This document shows positions 54,100-62,560 of a stretch of DNA of 64,000 nt, in pieces (position 1 is the first letter of the stretch; every line of letters starts with the position of its first letter). The stretch is from contig NZ_KZ679050.1 of the NCBI RefSeq assembly GCF_003024195.1, positions 124,001 through 188,000 on the forward strand. Direction: 5' to 3'. This DNA is from Streptomyces dioscori (GTDB taxonomy: Bacteria; Actinomycetota; Actinomycetes; Streptomycetales; Streptomycetaceae). A program made the translations under genes and the position numbers. A model generated the notes under the pieces. That model saw nothing but the letters and a program-made list of their open reading frames with translations, searched no databases and was not told the DNA's origin.

Positions 54100-56304
54100 T
54101 CAGCGGTCGCTGAACCGCTCACCCTTCGACGCCTTCGACACCAGCAGCGCCGGCGGCGCGAACCGCTCCCCGTAGCGCTCGGCCAGCTCCCGCGCGCGGG
54201 CCACGAACGCGCTCAACCCCGTGCCGGACCCGTCCCGGCCCTCGTAACCGTTGATGTACTGCAGTACACCGCCCGTCCAGCCGGGGAAGCCGATCCCGAA
54301 GATGGACCCGATGTTGGCGTCGGCGACCGAGGTCAGGACGCCCTCCTCCAGGAGGCGGACGGTGTCCAGCGCCTCGGAGAACAGCATGCGCTCCTGCATG
54401 TCCTGGAAGGGGATCTCCGCGCCCGGCCGGGTGAAGTGCTCCCGTAGCCCCGGCCACAGCGCCGCGCGCTTGCCGTCCGCCCCGTACTCGTAGAAGCCCG
54501 CGCCGCCGCTGCGGCCGGTGCGGCCGAACTCGTCGACCATGCGGTCGATGACGACGTCGGCGGGGTGCGTGACCCACGTGCCGCCCGCCTCCTCGACGGC
54601 CCGCTTCGACTCGGTGCGGATCCTGCGGGGCAGGGTGAGCGTCAGCTCGTCCATCAGGGAGAGCACCTTGGCCGGGTAGCCGGCCTGGGCGGCGGCCTGT
54701 TCGACGGAGGCGGGCTCGATGCCCTCGCCGACCATCGCCACGCCCTCGTTGATGAAGTGCCCGATGACCCGGGAGGTGAAGAACCCGCGCGAGTCGTTGA
54801 CGACGATCGGGGTCTTCCTGATCTGCCGTACGAGGTCGAAGGCGCGGGCCAGGGCCTCGTCGCCGGTCCGCCCGCCCTTGATGATCTCGACGAGGGGCAT
54901 CTTGTCGACGGGTGAGAAGAAGTGCAGTCCGACGAAGTCGCCCTGCCGCTCGACGCCTTCGGCGAGCGCGGTGATCGGCAGGGTCGAGGTGTTGGAGCAC
55001 AGCAGTGCGTCCGGTTCGACGATGTGCTGGATCTCCTGGAACACCTTGTGCTTGAGCGCCGGGTCCTCGAAGACGGCCTCGATGACGGCGTCGCAGCCCG
55101 CCACGTCCTGGGGGTCCGCGGTGGGCGTGATGCGGGCGAGCAGCGCGTCGGCCTTCTCCTGGCTCGTACGGCCGCGGGAGACGGCCTTGGCGCAGAGCTT
55201 CTCGGAGTAGTTCTTGCCCTTGGCGGCGGCCTCGGCGGAGACGTCCTTGAGGACGACGTCGATGCCGGCGCGGGCGCACGAGTACGCGATGCCGGCGCCC
55301 ATCATCCCGGCGCCGAGGACGGCGACCTTACGGACCTGGCGGGGCTCGACGCCCTGGGGGCGGTTGGCGCCGGAGTTGACGGCCTGGAGGTCGAAGAAGA
55401 AGGCCTGGATCATGTTCTTGGCGGTCTGGCCCGCGGCCAGTTCCACGAAGTAGCGCGCTTCGATGACCTGCGCGGTCTCGAAGTCGACCTGGGAGCCCTC
55501 GACGGCCGCCGCGAGGATGTTGCGCGGCGCCGGGTAGGGCGCGCCGCCCGTCTGCTTGCGCAGGTTGGCGGGGAAGGCGGGCAGGTTCGCGGCGAACTTC
55601 GGGCTGGCGGGGGTGCCGCCCGGGATGCGGTAGCCGGGCTTGTCCCAGGGCTGGCTCGACTCGGGGTTGGCGTCGATGAAGGCGCGGGCCTTGGCCAGCA
55701 TGTCCTCCGGGGTGGCCGCCACTTCGTGGACGAGGCCGTTCTCCAGGGCGCGCTGCGGGCTGTACTGGGTGCCCTGGAGGAGCACCTTGAGGAGGGCGTC
55801 GGCGATACCGAGGAGGCGTACGGTCCTGACGACGCCGCCGCCTCCGGGCAGCAGGCCGAGGGTGACCTCGGGGCAGCCGATCTTGGAGCCGGGCGCGTCG
55901 AGGGCGACGCGGTGGTGGCAGGCCAGCGCGATCTCGAAGCCGCCGCCCAGGGCCGCGCCGTTCATGGCGGCGACGACGGGCTTGCCGAGGGTTTCGATGC
56001 GGCGCAGGTCGCGCTTGATGGCGAGGCCGCCGTCGAGGAGCTGCTGGGCGGTCTCGGGCGTGACCTGGATGAGGTCGCGCAGGTCGCCGCCCGCGAAGAA
56101 GGTCTTCTTGGCGGAGGTGAAGACGATGCCGCGGACGGCCGCGGGGTCGGCCCGCACCTCGGCTTCCAGGCGGTCGGCGATCGCGGTGAGCGACGCGCGG
56201 AACGCCTGGTTCATGGTGTTCGCGGACTGGCTGGGATCGTCGAGGACCAGGGTGACGACACCGGTGTCGTCCTGTTCCCAGCGGATGGTGGTGCTCTCGG
56301 TCAT
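54100..56304 (-). CDS. fadB: fatty-acid oxidation protein: enoyl-CoA hydratase plus 3-hydroxyacyl-CoA dehydrogenase
   Basis: A 734-residue fusion. Residues 1-190 are a crotonase domain (FFAGGDLRDL and GAALGGGFEIALACHH). After about residue 325 comes a 3-hydroxyacyl-CoA dehydrogenase with NAD motif VAVLGAGMMGAGIAYSC and HFFSPVDKMPLVEII. It catalyses the two middle steps of beta-oxidation in the cytoplasm. It is the last gene of the operon after the thiolase, with a 119-bp gap and an inverted element pair downstream. Confidence 0.94.
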   Translation of the reverse strand: MTESTTIRWEQDDTGVVTLVLDDPSQSANTMNQAFRASLTAIADRLEAEVRADPAAVRGIVFTSAKKTFFAGGDLRDLIQVTPETAQQLLDGGLAIKRDLRRIETLGKPVVAAMNGAALGGGFEIALACHHRVALDAPGSKIGCPEVTLGLLPGGGGVVRTVRLLGIADALLKVLLQGTQYSPQRALENGLVHEVAATPEDMLAKARAFIDANPESSQPWDKPGYRIPGGTPASPKFAANLPAFPANLRKQTGGAPYPAPRNILAAAVEGSQVDFETAQVIEARYFVELAAGQTAKNMIQAFFFDLQAVNSGANRPQGVEPRQVRKVAVLGAGMMGAGIAYSCARAGIDVVLKDVSAEAAAKGKNYSEKLCAKAVSRGRTSQEKADALLARITPTADPQDVAGCDAVIEAVFEDPALKHKVFQEIQHIVEPDALLCSNTSTLPITALAEGVERQGDFVGLHFFSPVDKMPLVEIIKGGRTGDEALARAFDLVRQIRKTPIVVNDSRGFFTSRVIGHFINEGVAMVGEGIEPASVEQAAAQAGYPAKVLSLMDELTLTLPRRIRTESKRAVEEAGGTWVTHPADVVIDRMVDEFGRTGRSGGAGFYEYGADGKRAALWPGLREHFTRPGAEIPFQDMQERMLFSEALDTVRLLEEGVLTSVADANIGSIFGIGFPGWTGGVLQYINGYEGRDGSGTGLSAFVARARELAERYGERFAPPALLVSKASKGERFSDR

Positions 56305-56423
56305 CTGGAGGTCTCCGTAGATGTCAAAGTCTTGTCCGCCGCGACGGCGAGAAGCCCGAAGGGGTGGTCCGGCGGTGCGCCGAACCGGCCCGCGTCCGGC
56401 GAGGGAAGGACGGGCTCGCGTGC

Positions 56424-57638
56424 CTACAGGCGCTCGACGATCGTCGCGATGCCCATGCCGCCGCCCACGCAGAGCGTGGCGAGGCCGAACCGCTTGTCCT
56501 GGCGCTCCAGTTCGTCGACGAGCGTGCCGAGGATCATCGCGCCGGTCGCGCCGAGGGGGTGGCCCAGCGCGATCGCGCCGCCGTTGACGTTGACCTTGTC
56601 CAGGGACAGGCCCATGTCGCGGGCGAACCGCAGGACGACCGCAGCGAAGGCCTCGTTGATCTCGACGAGGTCGATGTCGTCGATGGTCAGCCCGGCCTTG
56701 GCGAGTGCCTTGCGGGTGGCGGGCGCGGGCCCGGTCAGCATGATGGTCGGCTCGGAACCGGAGACGGCCGCGGAGACGATCCGCGCGCGCGGGGTGATCC
56801 CGTACCGCTCGCCGACCTCCTTGGAGCCGACGGCGACGAGCGAGGCGCCGTCCACGATCCCGGAGGAGTTGCCGGCGTGGTGGACGTGGTCGATCTTCTC
56901 CACCCAGTGGTACTTCTGCAGCGCCACGGCGTCGAAGCCGCCCAGGTCGCCGATGTCCGCGAACGAGGGCTTCAGCTTGCCCAGGGAGTCGGCGGTGGTG
57001 CCGGGGCGCGGGTGCTCGTCGTGGTCGAGGACGACGAGTCCGTTGCGGTCCTTGACGGGGACGACCGAGCGACCGAAACGGCCGTCCTTCGCGGCCTCTG
57101 CGGCCCGCTCCTGGGACAGTGCCGCGTACTCGTCGACATCGCGGCGGGAGAAGCCCTCGATGGTGGCGATGAGGTCGGCGCCGATGCCCTGGGGTACGAA
57201 GTCGGTGGCGAGGTTGGTCATGGGGTCGGCGAACCAGGCGCCGCCGTCGGACGCCATCGGCACCCGGGACATCGACTCGACGCCGCCCGCGAGGACGAGG
57301 TCCTCCCAGCCCGAACGGACCTTCATCGCGGCCAGGTTGACGGCCTCAAGACCGGACGCACAGAAGCGGTTCTCCTGGACACCGGCCACGGTGTCCGGCA
57401 GTCCGGCGGCGATGGCCGCGATACGGGCGATGTCGGACCCCTGGTCGCCGACCGGTCCGACGACCCCGAGCACGATGTCGTCGATGGCTGCCGGGTCGAG
57501 GCCGGGGAAGCGGGCCTGGATCTCGTGGATGAGTCCGACGACCAGGTCGACGGGCTTGGTGCCGTGCAGGGCGCCGTTCGCCTTGCCGCGGCCGCGCGGG
57601 GTGCGGATCGCGTCGTACACGTACGCTTCGGTGGTCAC
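56424..57638 (-). CDS. fadA: acetyl-CoA acyltransferase (thiolase)
   Basis: A 404-residue thiolase for the last step of beta-oxidation, or the reverse condensation. The acylated Cys is in ENRFCASGLEAVNLAAM, the C-terminal His in GGAIALGHPLGATGA, and the second Cys in LCVGGGMG. GTG at 57638 is the start. It sits between the acyl-CoA dehydrogenase and FadB genes, completing the spiral. Confidence 0.93.
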   Translation of the reverse strand: MTTEAYVYDAIRTPRGRGKANGALHGTKPVDLVVGLIHEIQARFPGLDPAAIDDIVLGVVGPVGDQGSDIARIAAIAAGLPDTVAGVQENRFCASGLEAVNLAAMKVRSGWEDLVLAGGVESMSRVPMASDGGAWFADPMTNLATDFVPQGIGADLIATIEGFSRRDVDEYAALSQERAAEAAKDGRFGRSVVPVKDRNGLVVLDHDEHPRPGTTADSLGKLKPSFADIGDLGGFDAVALQKYHWVEKIDHVHHAGNSSGIVDGASLVAVGSKEVGERYGITPRARIVSAAVSGSEPTIMLTGPAPATRKALAKAGLTIDDIDLVEINEAFAAVVLRFARDMGLSLDKVNVNGGAIALGHPLGATGAMILGTLVDELERQDKRFGLATLCVGGGMGIATIVERL

Positions 57639-57678
57639 TCGTGAGCCTTTCAGGAGGAGCCCGGGGGCGCCGGGCGGG

Positions 57679-58821
57679 TCAGCCGAGCAGGGAACGGCCG
57701 ATGATCTCCTTCATGATCTCGGTCGTCCCGCCGTAGATGGTCTGGATGCGGCCGTCGGTGAAGGCCTTGGCGACGCGGTACTCGGTCATGTAGCCGTAGC
57801 CGCCGTGCAGTTGGAGGCAGCGGTCGGCGACGCGTTTCTGCAGTTCGGTGGCCCACCACTTGGCCATCGAGGCGTGCACGGCGTCGAGTTCGCCCGCCGT
57901 GTGGTCGACTATGCAGCGGTCGATGAAGGTGCGGGTGACGGCGCACTCGGTGGCCATCTCGGCTATCTCGAAGCGGATGTGCTGGAGCCGCGCCAGGGGC
58001 CGTCCGAAGGCCTCGCGCTCCTTGACGTACTCGGTGGTGATCTCCAGCAGGTGTTCGGCGGCGGCGATCCCGGCGACGGCGATCCCCATGCGCTCCTGCG
58101 CGAGGTTCGTCATCAGGTGCACGAAGGCGCCGTTCAGCTCGCCGAGCAGGTTCTCCTTCGGGACGCGTACGTCGTGGAAGAACAGCTCCGCGGTGTCCTG
58201 GGCCTTCTGGCCGATCTTGTCGAGGTTGCGGCCCCGCTCGAAGCCCTCGGTGCCGCGCTCGACGACGAGCAGGGAGAGGCCCTTGGCGCCTCCCTCCGGA
58301 GTGGTCTTCGCGACGACGATCACGAGGTCGGCCAGGATGCCGTTCGAGATGAACGTCTTGGAACCGTTGAGCAGCCAGTGGTCGCCCCGGTCCTCGGCGT
58401 GCGTCCTGATGCCCTGGAGGTCGGAGCCGGCGCCGGGCTCGGTCATCGCGATGGCGGTGATCAGGGAGCCGTCGCAGAACCCGGGCAGCCAGCGCCGCTT
58501 CTGCTCCTTCGTACCGAGGCCGGTCAGATAGGGCCCGATGATGTCGTTGTGCAGCCCGAGGGCCAGCCCGGCGGCTCCCGCGCGGGTGAACTCCTCGGCG
58601 AGCGCCGCGCTGTGGCGGAAGTCGGCGTCGCCACCGCCCCCGTACTCCTCGGGGACGGCGAGACCCAGCAGTCCCTGCCGGCCGGCCGCGAGCCAGGCCT
58701 CGCGCGAGACGATGCCGTCCTTCTCCCACTGCTCGTAGTGCGGCAGCACCTCCTTGGCGAGGAAGGTGCGGACGGTCTCGCGGAACGCCTCGTGCTCGGG
58801 CGTGAAGATCTGCCGCTTCAT
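57679..58821 (-). CDS. acyl-CoA dehydrogenase
   Basis: A 380-residue FAD-dependent acyl-CoA dehydrogenase has AIAMTEPGAGSDLQGIRTHA and the C-terminal GGYGYMTEYRVAKAFTDGR and GGTTEIMKEIIGRSL. The Glu in the last motif region is the usual catalytic base. It carries out the first oxidation of an acyl-CoA. Its ATG overlaps the CoA-transferase stop as ATGA. The chain-length preference is unknown. Confidence 0.93.
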   Translation of the reverse strand: MKRQIFTPEHEAFRETVRTFLAKEVLPHYEQWEKDGIVSREAWLAAGRQGLLGLAVPEEYGGGGDADFRHSAALAEEFTRAGAAGLALGLHNDIIGPYLTGLGTKEQKRRWLPGFCDGSLITAIAMTEPGAGSDLQGIRTHAEDRGDHWLLNGSKTFISNGILADLVIVVAKTTPEGGAKGLSLLVVERGTEGFERGRNLDKIGQKAQDTAELFFHDVRVPKENLLGELNGAFVHLMTNLAQERMGIAVAGIAAAEHLLEITTEYVKEREAFGRPLARLQHIRFEIAEMATECAVTRTFIDRCIVDHTAGELDAVHASMAKWWATELQKRVADRCLQLHGGYGYMTEYRVAKAFTDGRIQTIYGGTTEIMKEIIGRSLLG

Positions 58822-60053
58822 TCGGGGGTGCCCTTCGGTTCGGGAGCGCCCGTCGGCTGCGGGGTGCCCTTCAGTGCGGTCGGTTCGGGAATGCCTTCCA
58901 GGAGGCCCGGTACGTCCCAGTCGCGGGCCACGTCGGCGGTGCCGGTGCCCGGCAGGGCGGGCCCGCCGCGGACGGCGGTGGGGGTGGCGGAGAAGCGGGG
59001 TGCGGGGGCGGGCTGGGTGATGCCGCCGTGGTCGGTGAAGGTGCCGCGGGCCGCGAGATGCGGGTGGTGCGGTGCCTCGCGCAGGGACAGCACGGGCGCC
59101 ACACACGCGTCGGAGCCTTCGAACACGGCCGCCCACTCGTCGCGCGTACGGGTCCTGAACCGGGCCGCGACCGCCTCGCGCAGCTCGCCCCAGCGGGCCA
59201 GGTCCTTGCGCGCGGAGGCGTGGTCCCCGAGGCCGAGCAGTTCGGTGAACTCCTCGTAGAACTGCGCCTCCAGCGCGCCGACCGCCATGTGACGACCGTC
59301 GGCCGTCTCGTACGTGCCGTAGTACGGGCAGCCGCCGTCGAGGAGGTTGGCGCCGCGCCGGTCCTGCCAGCCGCCGGCGGCCAGCATGCCGTGGATCATC
59401 GAGGACAGGTGGGCCGTGCCGTCCACGATCGCCGCGTCCACGACCTGGCCCGCGCCGGTGGCGCGCGCGTGATGGAGGGCGGCCAGGACGCCTACGACGA
59501 GGTACAGGGAGCCGCCCGCGTAGTCCCCGAGGAGGTTGGCGGGGACGGCCGGCGGCTCGTCGGGAGCACCGATCATGCCGAGGGTGCCGGTCAGCGCGAT
59601 GTACGCGATGTCGTGCCCGGCGCGCGGGGCGAGCGGCCCGTCCTGGCCCCAGCCGGTCATCCGTCCGTAGACGAGTCCCGGATTGCGGGCGTGGCAGGCC
59701 TCGGGGCCGATGCCGAGGCGCTCGGCGACACCCGGCCGGAAGCCCTCGACGAGGATGTCGGCGCGCTCGACCAGGGTGAGGACCCGCTCGGCGCCGTCGG
59801 CCGCCTTGAGGTCGACGATCACCGAGCGCTTGTTGCGGTTGGTGACGTCGTGGGCGGGGTCGATCGCCAGGGATCCGCCGCCCGGCCGGTCCACGCGGAC
59901 GACGTCCGCGCCCAGATCGGCCAGCAGCATGGCGGCGAACGGGCCGGGCCCGATGCCCGCCAGCTCGACCACGCGCACCCCGGCCAGCGGTCCGTGCCCC
60001 GCCGTTCCCGTTCCCGCGCTCTCCGCCGTTTCCGCCCCTGCTGCCGCCGCCAT
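58818..60053 (-). CDS. CaiB/BaiF CoA-transferase family protein (alpha-methylacyl-CoA racemase-like)
   Basis: A 411-residue class III CoA-transferase. The N-terminal VRVVELAGIGPGPFAAMLLADLGADVVRVD and the Asp motif NLLGDYAGGS are typical. The first motif is close to alpha-methylacyl-CoA racemases, which prepare branched acyl-CoAs for beta-oxidation. It leads the operon with acyl-CoA dehydrogenase, thiolase and FadB, suggesting breakdown of a methyl-branched acid. The C-terminal 25 residues are a Pro/Gly-rich repeat-like tail. The start is ATG at 60053. Confidence 0.88.
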   Translation of the reverse strand: MAAAAGAETAESAGTGTAGHGPLAGVRVVELAGIGPGPFAAMLLADLGADVVRVDRPGGGSLAIDPAHDVTNRNKRSVIVDLKAADGAERVLTLVERADILVEGFRPGVAERLGIGPEACHARNPGLVYGRMTGWGQDGPLAPRAGHDIAYIALTGTLGMIGAPDEPPAVPANLLGDYAGGSLYLVVGVLAALHHARATGAGQVVDAAIVDGTAHLSSMIHGMLAAGGWQDRRGANLLDGGCPYYGTYETADGRHMAVGALEAQFYEEFTELLGLGDHASARKDLARWGELREAVAARFRTRTRDEWAAVFEGSDACVAPVLSLREAPHHPHLAARGTFTDHGGITQPAPAPRFSATPTAVRGGPALPGTGTADVARDWDVPGLLEGIPEPTALKGTPQPTGAPEPKGTPE

Positions 60054-60077
60054 CAAGCCCCCAGCACTGTGACACAA

Positions 60078-60099
60078 CTGATGTAACATCAGTGATGTT
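60078..60099. promoter_or_regulatory. overlapping palindromes controlling the beta-oxidation operon
   Basis: CTGATGTAACATCAG (60078-60092) and AACATCAGTGATGTT (60085-60099) are both perfect 15-bp palindromes sharing a half-site. Together they give three TGATGTT-like half-sites in 22 bp, beginning 25 bp upstream of the first gene. This is a likely operator for a repressor such as a TetR-family acyl-CoA sensor, none of which is encoded in the window. Confidence 0.7.
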
Positions 60100-60259
60100 A
60101 AGAACGCGTTCCACTTCGCACAAGCCCCCGGCGAGCAAGCGCTCAGTCAATTCTGGAAGCCCTGGCCGGTTCCCGCGACGGGGCCCTGCTCCGTTCGCTC
60201 CAGTCGCACGCTAGCCTCGGCCACCGACAACGGCGCGGGCTGAACGGCTGAGAGGTGCC

Positions 60260-61450
60260 ATGAGCAGGCAGGACAGGACCGGGCGCGCGTACGACATCGT
60301 GCTCTTCGGAGCCACGGGATTCGTCGGAGGACTGACCGCGGAGTACCTCGCCGCACATGCCCCCGAGGGGCTGCGCTGGGCGATCGCGGCCCGCGGCACC
60401 GCGAAACTGGAACGGCTGCGGGACCGCCTCGCGGCGATCGACCCGGCGTGCGCGGAGCTGCCCGTACTGCGGGCCGACGTCACCGATCCGGTCTCCCTGA
60501 GGGAACTCGCCGAGCACGCGCGCGTGGTGGCCACGACCGTCGGCCCCTACGTGGAGTACGGCGAGGACCTGGTCGCCGCCTGTGCGGACGCCGGCACCGA
60601 CTATCTGGATCTCTGCGGAGAGCCCGAGTTCGTGGACCTCATGTACGTACGGCACGACGCACGCGCGCGTGAGACCGGCGCCCGGCTGGTGCACGCCGCC
60701 GGATTCGACTCCATCCCTCACGATCTGGGCGCCTGGTTCACCGTGCGGCAACTGCCCGAAGGGGTGCCGCTGACCGTGGACGGCTTCGTGCGGGTCGAGG
60801 CGATGTTCTCGGGCGGAACCTTCGCGTCCGCCCTCAACCAGTTCGCCCGCGGACGGCATATGCTCGCCGCCGCGCGCGACCGCAGACGGCACGAGCCGCG
60901 CCTGGTCGGACGCCGGGCGTACGTGCCCCCGAGCGCCCCGCGCTACGCGAAGGAACTCGGCGCGTGGGCACTGCCGCTGCCCACCATCGACGCGCAGATC
61001 GTGCAGCGGTCCGCGCGGGCACTGGAACGGTACGGGCCCGACTTCCGCTACCGCCACTACGCGGCCGTCGAGACGCTGCCGTCGGCCGTGGGCGGGGTGG
61101 CCGGGGCCGGGGCGCTCTTCATGGCGGCGCAGGTGCCGCCCGTGCGGCGCTGGCTGTCGGGCCGGTTCAAGCCGGGCGAGGGCCCGGACGAGGAGAAGCG
61201 GGCTGCCAGCTGGTTCTCGGTGCGGTTCGTCGGCGAGGGCGGTGGGAAGCGGGTCTTCACCGAGGTGGCCGGCGGGGATCCCGGCTACGGGGACACCGCG
61301 AAGATGCTGGGCGAGTCCGCGTTGTGTCTCGCGTCCGACGCGCTGCCCCGCACGTCGGGGCAGGTGACGACTGCCGTCGCCATGGGGGATTCGTTGATCG
61401 AGCGGCTTCGGGGGGCGGGGATCACTTTTCGGGTCGCGGCCACTCGGTGA
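60260..61450 (+). CDS. saccharopine-dehydrogenase-like NAD(P)-binding protein (trans-acting enoyl reductase family)
   Basis: A 396-residue protein has a Rossmann motif IVLFGATGFVGGLTAEYLA at the N-terminus and the family pattern LDLCGEPEF. It resembles mycobacterial trans-acting enoyl reductases and eukaryotic saccharopine-dehydrogenase-like oxidoreductases. A moderately hydrophobic stretch near residue 280 (GVAGAGALFMAAQVPP) may touch the membrane. Actual activity is unknown. ATG at 60260 follows GAGAGGTG. It diverges from the beta-oxidation operon and could share the operator at 60078-60099. Confidence 0.88.
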   Translation: MSRQDRTGRAYDIVLFGATGFVGGLTAEYLAAHAPEGLRWAIAARGTAKLERLRDRLAAIDPACAELPVLRADVTDPVSLRELAEHARVVATTVGPYVEYGEDLVAACADAGTDYLDLCGEPEFVDLMYVRHDARARETGARLVHAAGFDSIPHDLGAWFTVRQLPEGVPLTVDGFVRVEAMFSGGTFASALNQFARGRHMLAAARDRRRHEPRLVGRRAYVPPSAPRYAKELGAWALPLPTIDAQIVQRSARALERYGPDFRYRHYAAVETLPSAVGGVAGAGALFMAAQVPPVRRWLSGRFKPGEGPDEEKRAASWFSVRFVGEGGGKRVFTEVAGGDPGYGDTAKMLGESALCLASDALPRTSGQVTTAVAMGDSLIERLRGAGITFRVAATR

Positions 61451-61515
61451 CGCTGCGCCGGCGAGAGGCGTAGGGGTGCTGCCCGGGGGCTGGTGCGGGT
61501 TGAGTGGGGCTGGGG

Positions 61516-61535
61516 GCGCAGTTCCCCGCGCCCCT
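61516..61535 (+). repeat. single copy of the dispersed element
   Basis: An exact copy of GCGCAGTTCCCCGCGCCCCT lies between the convergent ends of the reductase and the small membrane protein genes. There is no inverted partner nearby. Confidence 0.8.
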
Positions 61536-61577
61536 GAAGGCACGCGGCCCGGGCCGCCGCAGGAGTCCGCGGCGTGG

Positions 61578-61724
61578 TCAGAACGGCCAGTCCAGGATCG
61601 TGTAGATCATTGCGGCTGTCCAGGCCACGCCTGCCACGACCGCCAGGGCCAGGCCTGCCATCACGGCACGCTCGGCGGGCTGGGTGGGGCCTGCGGCGGG
61701 CTCGGGAGCGCGGTGTGTCGTCAT
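61578..61724 (-). CDS. small single-pass membrane protein
   Basis: A 48-residue protein begins MTTHRAPEPAAGPTQPAERA, then has one membrane helix (VMAGLALAVVAGVAWTAAMIY), and ends ILDWPF. It is not a recognised family; short proteins of this build are common in actinobacteria. The ribosome site before 61724 is weak, and an in-frame start 36 bp earlier would give 60 residues. Confidence 0.6.
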   Translation of the reverse strand: MTTHRAPEPAAGPTQPAERAVMAGLALAVVAGVAWTAAMIYTILDWPF

Positions 61725-61767
61725 GCGGCCAAGCCTGTCGATCATGGCGGGCCGCGACATCCGTACG

Positions 61768-61806
61768 CGTACTCAGAAGGCGTACTCAGGACACGTACTC
61801 AGGAAC
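61768..61806. repeat. 13-bp tandem repeat
   Basis: Three consecutive 13-bp units each begin CGTACTCAG. They lie in the 100-bp gap between the endonuclease V and small membrane protein genes, both on the minus strand. Confidence 0.8.
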
Positions 61807-61824
61807 CCTGCCCGGAGGGCGTTC

Positions 61825-62520
61825 TCATGTCGTCGTCGCCTTCAGGGCGCGGCGGCACAGGGCGTCCGCGGTGCGGGTCGTCTCCGGGAGGCGGAAGCGC
61901 GGCGCCAGGTGGAGGGTGTGGGCGCAGGCGTTCTCCAGCGTGACCCGGTGGCCGACCGAGACGAACACCGGCTTGATGCCCGCCTGGGTGCGCAGCGCCC
62001 GGCCGACCTCCTCCTCGCCCGCGAGGAGAGGGGACGACGAACCGCGCGGGGCGCCCGGCTCCTCGTGCGTGAACGTGAACGGGTTCTTGGCGACCCCGAC
62101 CGTCGGGAGGCCGGTGAGGACGCCGAGGTGGCTCGCCAGGCCGAAACGGCGTGGATGGGCGAGCCCGTAACCGTCGCAGACCACGAGGCCCGGCGCGCAC
62201 GGCAGCGCTTCGAGGGCGGCCATGACCGCCGGGACCTCCCGGAAGGCGAGCAGTCCGGGGACGTACGGGAAGGGCACCCGGCCGACGGCCGTGGACTCCG
62301 CGACCACGTCCAGGGTGGCCGCGTCGAGCACGACGGCCGCGGCCACGACGACATCGCGCTCGTCGTCGTAGGCCACGTCGACGCCCGTCACCCGGCCGGT
62401 GCCGGGCGGCGGGCCGGGTTCGTCGAGGACCACCTGCCCCCGCAACTCGTCCTGCACGGTCCGGGCCCGCTCTTCGGTGGCGGGCCAGCCCGCGGGGATA
62501 CGTACGGTGGTCGTCGTCAT
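61825..62520 (-). CDS. nfi: endonuclease V (deoxyinosine repair)
   Basis: A 231-residue endonuclease V nicks DNA near deoxyinosine. The family core GVDVAYDDERD contains the first catalytic Asp; PGLLAFREVPAV contains Glu and LVVCDGYGLAHPRRFGLASHLG the further Asp and His. Length agrees with the family. The start is ATG at 62520. It lies 40 bp after the beta-propeller gene. Confidence 0.93.
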   Translation of the reverse strand: MTTTTVRIPAGWPATEERARTVQDELRGQVVLDEPGPPPGTGRVTGVDVAYDDERDVVVAAAVVLDAATLDVVAESTAVGRVPFPYVPGLLAFREVPAVMAALEALPCAPGLVVCDGYGLAHPRRFGLASHLGVLTGLPTVGVAKNPFTFTHEEPGAPRGSSSPLLAGEEEVGRALRTQAGIKPVFVSVGHRVTLENACAHTLHLAPRFRLPETTRTADALCRRALKATTT

Positions 62521-62560
62521 GGTGCCGTCGAGCCTAGGGCAGGCCTCGGACACCGGAACG

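Noticed and set aside
54922..59259. A 1445-codon open frame on the plus strand across the beta-oxidation operon
   Set aside because: It is antisense to four well-recognised genes, its product is low-complexity and rich in Gly, Val and Arg, and open antisense frames are expected when third positions are nearly all G or C.
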